Source: Acidimicrobiales bacterium (GTDB lineage Bacteria; Actinomycetota; Acidimicrobiia; Acidimicrobiales; JAVJTC01). Taken from it: a stretch of 64,000 nucleotides of DNA. Below, piece by piece: positions 59,920 to 64,000 of the stretch. The notes beneath the pieces are model-generated. The model was not told the DNA's origin. It saw only the letters and a list, made by a program, of their open reading frames with translations, and did no database searches. The stretch covers positions 62,001 through 126,000 of the forward strand of contig JAVJTC010000004.1 of assembly GCA_040219085.1 (NCBI GenBank). The letters are read 5' to 3'. Position 1 is the stretch's first letter; each line of letters begins with the position of its first letter. The position numbers and the translations under genes were made by a program.

Positions 59920-62415
59920 TCAACGCCGGTCGATGACCAACTCGCCCTCTTTGGAGTCCACGACGACGGTGTCACCGTCGCTGAACCCGCCCTCGAGGAT
60001 CTCGAGTGCGAGCCGGTCGGACACCTCCCGCTGGATCACCCGCTTGAGGGGCCTGGCACCGTAGGCCGGGTCGTACCCGATCTTCGCGAGCTCCGCCTTG
60101 GCGGCATCGGTCACGTCGAGCCCGAGACGTCGCTCGGCGAGGCGCTGTTGCAGACGCTCCAACTGGATGTCGACGATCTCGGTGAGGTCCTCGGTGGTCA
60201 GAGCGGCGAAGCGGACGATGTCGTCGATCCGGTTCACGAACTCCGGCTTGAAGTACTCGGCCGGTTCGACCGGGAGGTTCGACGTCATGATCAACACGAC
60301 GTTCGTGAAGTCGACCGTGCGGCCGTGCCCGTCGGTGAGGCGGCCGTCGTCGAGGACCTGCAGCAGGATGTTGAAGACGTCGCCGTGGGCCTTCTCGATC
60401 TCGTCGAGGAGGACGACCGCGTACGGCCGACGCCGGACGGCCTCGGTGAGTTGGCCTCCCTCGTCGTAGCCGACGTAGCCGGGGGGCGCTCCGACGAGGC
60501 GGGCGACGGCGTGCTTCTCCATGTACTCCGACATGTCGATGCGGATCATCGCCCGCTCGTCGTCGAAGAGGAACTCGGCGAGCGAACGTGCGAGCTCGGT
60601 CTTGCCGACGCCGGTGGGACCCAGGAACAGGAACGAGCCGATCGGTCGGTTCGGATCCGACAGGCCGGCGCGGCTGCGGCGCACGGCGTTCGCCACGACG
60701 GTGACGGCCGCGTCCTGACCGATCACCCGACGGTGCAGGTACTCCTCGAGGTGGACGAGCTTCGCGAGCTCACCTTCGAGGAGCCGTGAGACGGGGACGC
60801 CGGTCCAACGGCTGACGACCTCGGCGATGTCCTCGGCGTCGACCTCCTCCTTGAGCATGCGGCGCACCGACTGGAGCTCGTCGAGTTGGCGGGTGGCGTC
60901 GTCGGTCGCACGCTCCAGGTCCGGCAGGCGCCCGTAGCGGATCTCCGCGGCGCCGGTCAGGTCTCCGGAGCGTTCGAGGGACTGGGCCTGCTCGCGCGCC
61001 TCCTCGGTCTGTTCCTTGAGCTCACGGATGCGGCCGATGGCGTCCTTCTCGGAGTTCCAGTGGGCCTGCATCCCGAGAAGCTGCTCCCGCAGGTCCGCGA
61101 GCTCGGCATCGAGAGCGTCGAGCCGCTCGGCGGAGGCCGTGTCGGTCTCTTTGGCGAGCGCCACCCGTTCGATCTCCAACTGACGGATACGGCGATCCAC
61201 CGCGTCGATCTCCTCGGGCATGGAGTCGATCTCGATCCGCAGCTTCGAACCGGCCTCGTCGACGAGGTCGATGGCCTTGTCCGGCAGGAAACGGCCGGTG
61301 AGGTAGCGGTCCGACATGACGGCCGCGCCCACGAGGGCCGCGTCCTGGATGCGCACGCCGTGATGCACCTCGTAGCGCTCCTTGAGGCCACGCAGGATGG
61401 CGATCGTGTCCTCGACGGAGGGTTCGGCGACGAGGACCTGCTGGAAGCGGCGCTCGAGCGCGGGGTCCTTCTCGATGTACTTGCGGAACTCGTCGAGGGT
61501 CGTCGCCCCGATCATGCGCAGCTCGCCGCGGGCGAGCATCGGCTTCAACATGTTGCCGGCGTCCATGGCGCCCTCTGCGGCGCCGGCGCCGACCACGGTG
61601 TGCATCTCGTCGACGAAGGTGATGACCTCACCCTCCGCCGCGGAGATCTCCTCGAGGACCGCCTTGAGGCGCTCCTCGAACTCGCCGCGATACTTGGCGC
61701 CGGCCACCATCGCCGACAGGTCGAGGGCGATGAGGCGCTTGTTCTTCAGACTCTCGGGCACGTCGCCCTCGACGATGCGACGGGCGAGTCCCTCCACGAT
61801 CGCCGTCTTGCCGACGCCGGGCTCACCGATGAGAACGGGATTGTTCTTGGTGCGGCGCGAGAGGACCTGGATGGTGCGGCGGATCTCGTCGTCACGGCCG
61901 ATCACCGGGTCGAGCTTTCCCTGGCGGGCCATCTCGGCGAGATCACGGCCGTACTTCTCGAGGGCCTGATAGGTGTCCTCGGGATTCTGCGACGTCACCC
62001 GCTGGCTACCGCGCACCTCGCGCAGCGCGCCGAGCAGGGTCTCGCGGTCGACACCGACGCGATCGGCCATCGCGAGGAGCAGGTGCTCGGTGGAGAGGTA
62101 CTCGTCAGCGAGAGTGGTGCGTTCGGTGTCAGCGGCTTCGAGGACCTGGGTGAGGTCACGGCTGATCCGTGGATCCCCGCCGCCGTAGGCGCTCGGGAAC
62201 TTGGCGATCTCGTCGTCGAGGCGGTTGCGCAGCGACAGGGGCGCCACGCCGACGCGCTGCAGGAGAGGCAGGACCACACCCTCGGCCTGGCCGAGGAGCG
62301 CGGTGAGCACATGGGCCGGCATGACCTCGGGATTGGACCGGGCGCGCGCGGCGTCGACGGCGGTCTGGATCGCGTCGGCTGTCTTGTGGGTCCATCGTTG
62401 CGGGTCGAGTGCCAT
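59920..62415 (-). CDS. clpB: ATP-dependent chaperone ClpB
   Basis: 831 residues. The N-domain has repeats around [23 protein letters not shown]1 [15 protein letters not shown] with [24 protein letters not shown], a middle coiled-coil domain ([20 protein letters not shown]), and NBD2 [19 protein letters not shown] with the [17 protein letters not shown] pore. It disaggregates proteins with DnaK. It is co-transcribed with dnaJ (3 bases apart) behind a HAIR-like repeat. Confidence 0.96.
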   Translation of the reverse strand: MALDPQRWTHKTADAIQTAVDAARARSNPEVMPAHVLTALLGQAEGVVLPLLQRVGVAPLSLRNRLDDEIAKFPSAYGGGDPRISRDLTQVLEAADTERTTLADEYLSTEHLLLAMADRVGVDRETLLGALREVRGSQRVTSQNPEDTYQALEKYGRDLAEMARQGKLDPVIGRDDEIRRTIQVLSRRTKNNPVLIGEPGVGKTAIVEGLARRIVEGDVPESLKNKRLIALDLSAMVAGAKYRGEFEERLKAVLEEISAAEGEVITFVDEMHTVVGAGAAEGAMDAGNMLKPMLARGELRMIGATTLDEFRKYIEKDPALERRFQQVLVAEPSVEDTIAILRGLKERYEVHHGVRIQDAALVGAAVMSDRYLTGRFLPDKAIDLVDEAGSKLRIEIDSMPEEIDAVDRRIRQLEIERVALAKETDTASAERLDALDAELADLREQLLGMQAHWNSEKDAIGRIRELKEQTEEAREQAQSLERSGDLTGAAEIRYGRLPDLERATDDATRQLDELQSVRRMLKEEVDAEDIAEVVSRWTGVPVSRLLEGELAKLVHLEEYLHRRVIGQDAAVTVVANAVRRSRAGLSDPNRPIGSFLFLGPTGVGKTELARSLAEFLFDDERAMIRIDMSEYMEKHAVARLVGAPPGYVGYDEGGQLTEAVRRRPYAVVLLDEIEKAHGDVFNILLQVLDDGRLTDGHGRTVDFTNVVLIMTSNLPVEPAEYFKPEFVNRIDDIVRFAALTTEDLTEIVDIQLERLQQRLAERRLGLDVTDAAKAELAKIGYDPAYGARPLKRVIQREVSDRLALEILEGGFSDGDTVVVDSKEGELVIDRR

Positions 62416-62418
62416 CTC

Positions 62419-63369
62419 TCATCTCTCCTGGGTCTCGAGCGCATCGCGCAGGGCCTCCACGGCCGCACGCTGATCGTCGCTCAACTTCGTCGGGACCGCC
62501 ACGTCGATGGTGACGAGGAGATCTCCCTTCTGGTTCTCGGCGGCGACACCCCGACCGCGCACCCGCATGACCCGGCCGGGTTGGGTGCCTTCGGGGATCT
62601 TGATGGTGACGGCGTCGTCGAGGGTGGCGACGCGGGTGCGTCCACCGAGGGCGGCGGTCGTGAACGGAACCGTCACGGTGGTGAGCAGATCGGGGCCGTC
62701 GCGGGTGAATCGGGGGTGGGACCCGACGATCACCTCCACGAGGAGGTCACCGGCGGGCCCGCCGTTGACGCCGGGGCCGCCTGCGCCCGGGACCCTCAGG
62801 AGGTCCCCGGTGTCGACGCCCGCGGGGATGGTCACGGGAATCCGTCGGCCACCGGCCCCGGAGAGGGTGACGGTGGTGCCCGTCACCGCATCCGTGAAAG
62901 AGACGGGGACGCGGGCCACGGCGTCGGGCCCCCGGTGGGGGCGGTCACTGAATCCGGCGTCGTTGCGGGAACCGAACAGGCTCCCGAGCAGGTCTCCGAG
63001 GTCACCGGACCCGAAGGATCCGCCGCCCGCCCCGAACGATCCGGCGTCGGACCCGTGCGCCGTGGAGTGCCCGGATCGCCCCCAGCCCTCGGTGTCGAAA
63101 CCGCCGTGGGAGAAGCCGTCCCCGGCGAAGCCCGAGCCGACCATCGAGCGGAACTCGTCGTACTCGGCACGCTTGTCAGGGTCGCCGAGCACGTCGTAGG
63201 CGGCGGTCACGTCCTTGAACCGCTCGCCGTCACCCGCGTCGGCGTTGACGTCGGGGTGCAGCTTGCGGGCGAGCGCGCGGTACGCCGAGGTGATCTCGGC
63301 GGGGGTCGCATCGGCGGCGACGCCCAGTACCTCGTAGAGGTCGGTGTTGAGCGCGTTCTCGGGAGACAT
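62419..63369 (-). CDS. dnaJ: DnaJ-family co-chaperone (DnaJ2/CbpA type)
   Basis: 316 residues. The J-domain is DLYEVLGVAADATPAEITSAYR with HPD in ARKLHPDVNAD. A G-rich linker follows (GAGGGSFGSGDLGDLLGSL), but the cysteine zinc-finger of DnaJ1 is missing, so it is a type II DnaJ. The C-terminal substrate domains (VPVSFTDAVTGTTVTLSGAG, GVAAENQKGDLLVTIDV) are present. First gene of the dnaJ-clpB operon; the start at 63369 is 19 bases from the HAIR-like repeat. Confidence 0.92.
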   Translation of the reverse strand: MSPENALNTDLYEVLGVAADATPAEITSAYRALARKLHPDVNADAGDGERFKDVTAAYDVLGDPDKRAEYDEFRSMVGSGFAGDGFSHGGFDTEGWGRSGHSTAHGSDAGSFGAGGGSFGSGDLGDLLGSLFGSRNDAGFSDRPHRGPDAVARVPVSFTDAVTGTTVTLSGAGGRRIPVTIPAGVDTGDLLRVPGAGGPGVNGGPAGDLLVEVIVGSHPRFTRDGPDLLTTVTVPFTTAALGGRTRVATLDDAVTIKIPEGTQPGRVMRVRGRGVAAENQKGDLLVTIDVAVPTKLSDDQRAAVEALRDALETQER

Positions 63370-63387
63370 CAATCTGTACAACGCAGC

Positions 63388-63414
63388 AAACCTGCGTGTA
63401 TTCCACTCAGGTTT
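63388..63414. promoter_or_regulatory. HAIR-like inverted repeat before dnaJ-clpB
   Basis: AAACCTGCGT-GTATTCC-ACTCAGGTTT: 10-base arms, one mismatch, 7-base spacer. Compare the HspR box CTTGAGT-N7-ACTCAAG. On the minus strand it reads CCTGAGT-N7-ACGCAGG, so HspR control is likely. Confidence 0.6.
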
Positions 63415-63497
63415 CGGTGACCACGGAGCGCGCAGAACGGGCCGGAAGACCGCAGGCGACACTGGGGCGGAGGCCCGTGTCGCTAGGGTCAGCGGCC

Positions 63498-64000
63498 GTG
63501 CACTCCCGACGTTCGCGCCTGATGAGACTGCTCGCCTCGATCCTCGTCGTCATCACGCTGGCCGCGTGTTCATCGGGGACCGACGCCGGTGACGATGCCG
63601 CCGCGGCTGACGGCGCGGGCGACAACGGCAGCGCCGGAGCCGGCACCGGCACCGGCACCGGCACCGATGGTCCGTGCGCCGCGGCCGAGGTGGACGGACA
63701 GCAGTTCACGCTGGTGTCCGCCGACGAATCGGTGAGCGCGCGGGGCACCGTTCCCGAGAGTCTGAGCATCGCCACGGCCGAACAACCCTGCGAGGTGGCC
63801 ATCGTGGATCTCCTCGCGACCACCGGCGAGAACGGAGAACTGGCGAGCCTGGGCTTCGCCGTGGACATGGGCCCGCTGCTGCGGGACTCGATCGACGACC
63901 TCGCCGCGGAGGCGGCCGGCCTGCTCGTCGGCGAAGGTGACGAACTGATCCTCGACGAGGCGACGACGGTCTCGGACCTGCCGGCCCGGCGCCTCGAGAT
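63498..64000 (+). CDS. Lipoprotein, truncated by window edge
   Basis: From GTG 63498 (or ATG 63522) the frame is open to the window end. A lipoprotein signal ends ITLAACSSG. It is followed by a low-complexity linker (AGTGTGTGTDGPC) and a region ITLVSADESVSARGTVPE-like, with later DLLATTGENGELASLG. Family not recognised; likely a surface-anchored binding or sensor protein. Divergent from the dnaJ-clpB operon. Confidence 0.78.
   Translation, partial: MHSRRSRLMRLLASILVVITLAACSSGTDAGDDAAAADGAGDNGSAGAGTGTGTGTDGPCAAAEVDGQQFTLVSADESVSARGTVPESLSIATAEQPCEVAIVDLLATTGENGELASLGFAVDMGPLLRDSIDDLAAEAAGLLVGEGDELILDEATTVSDLPARRLE

Noticed and set aside
60886-63420. 844-codon open frame opposite clpB and dnaJ
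   Set aside because: It is fully antisense to two unmistakable chaperone genes and shows no domain. High GC content keeps such frames open.

Overview
The window is GC-rich DNA with dense genes, many 4-base ATGA/GTGA stop-start overlaps, GTG starts and several leaderless TATAGT-type promoters. An actinobacterial DUF222/HNH gene with a mycobacterial-type SOS box, a GlpR/Glp/GalU neighbourhood, an HspR-like (HAIR) inverted repeat and DrrAB-type transport all point to an actinobacterium. An Acidimicrobiia-like lineage is plausible, but that is inference and not proven by any marker gene here.

Layout. 0-4.3 kb: part of a peptide-modification cluster running off the left edge. It has two short peptides sharing a Y-[ST]-P-P motif, an HPr-kinase-like protein, a radical SAM enzyme fused to a PqqD-like domain, and divergently a free PqqD protein and a JmjC-type Fe(II)/2-oxoglutarate oxygenase. 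4.4-8.5 kb: polyphosphate kinase 2 and biotin genes bioA-bioF-bioD. 8.6-18.4 kb: a secreted repeat protein, a metallo-beta-lactamase hydrolase, a VOC protein, a DrrAB-type ABC pair, lipid-type genes and a fasciclin lipoprotein. 18.4-26.2 kb: a NirK-cupredoxin lipoprotein with an Rrf2 regulator, a polyhydroxyalkanoate-type group, and YwiC plus a group III truncated globin. 26.3-30.9 kb: an NAD-linked formate dehydrogenase whose catalytic subunit contains an in-frame UGA read as selenocysteine, with its Fe-S domain encoded separately. 31-31.8 kb: a toxin-antitoxin-like pair.

32.6-47 kb is the most unusual region. A PqqD-like domain is joined to a Tat-type signal and a (Pro-X-Pro-Thr)n tail. Around it lie two double-domain prolyl-hydroxylase-like oxygenases, two Skp1-GnT1-like GlcNAc transferases, a protein O-fucosyltransferase fused to a hydroxyproline-O-arabinosyltransferase-like domain, a GT77-like (extensin arabinosyltransferase type) enzyme, a GT92-like enzyme, a three-domain galactosyltransferase/sulfotransferase/fucosyltransferase-like protein, a second sulfotransferase and an HPr-kinase-like protein. 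Together they look like a bacterial pathway that hydroxylates and glycosylates proline in an exported, extensin-like polypeptide.

47.5-51.7 kb: a frameshifted recombinase-type HTH fragment, then a molybdoenzyme/ferredoxin-reductase operon, an ECF sigma factor and a TetR regulator linked by three copies of one palindrome, then tRNA-Ala(CGC). 51.8-64 kb: molybdopterin genes moaC and moaA, glp and glpR with galU, the DUF222/HNH gene, plsY, an FmdB protein, a SAF protein, clpB and dnaJ behind a HAIR-like repeat, and a truncated lipoprotein gene. Molybdenum cofactor biosynthesis (moaA, moaC, glp/moeA) would serve the formate dehydrogenase and the sulfite-oxidase-like enzyme in the same window.
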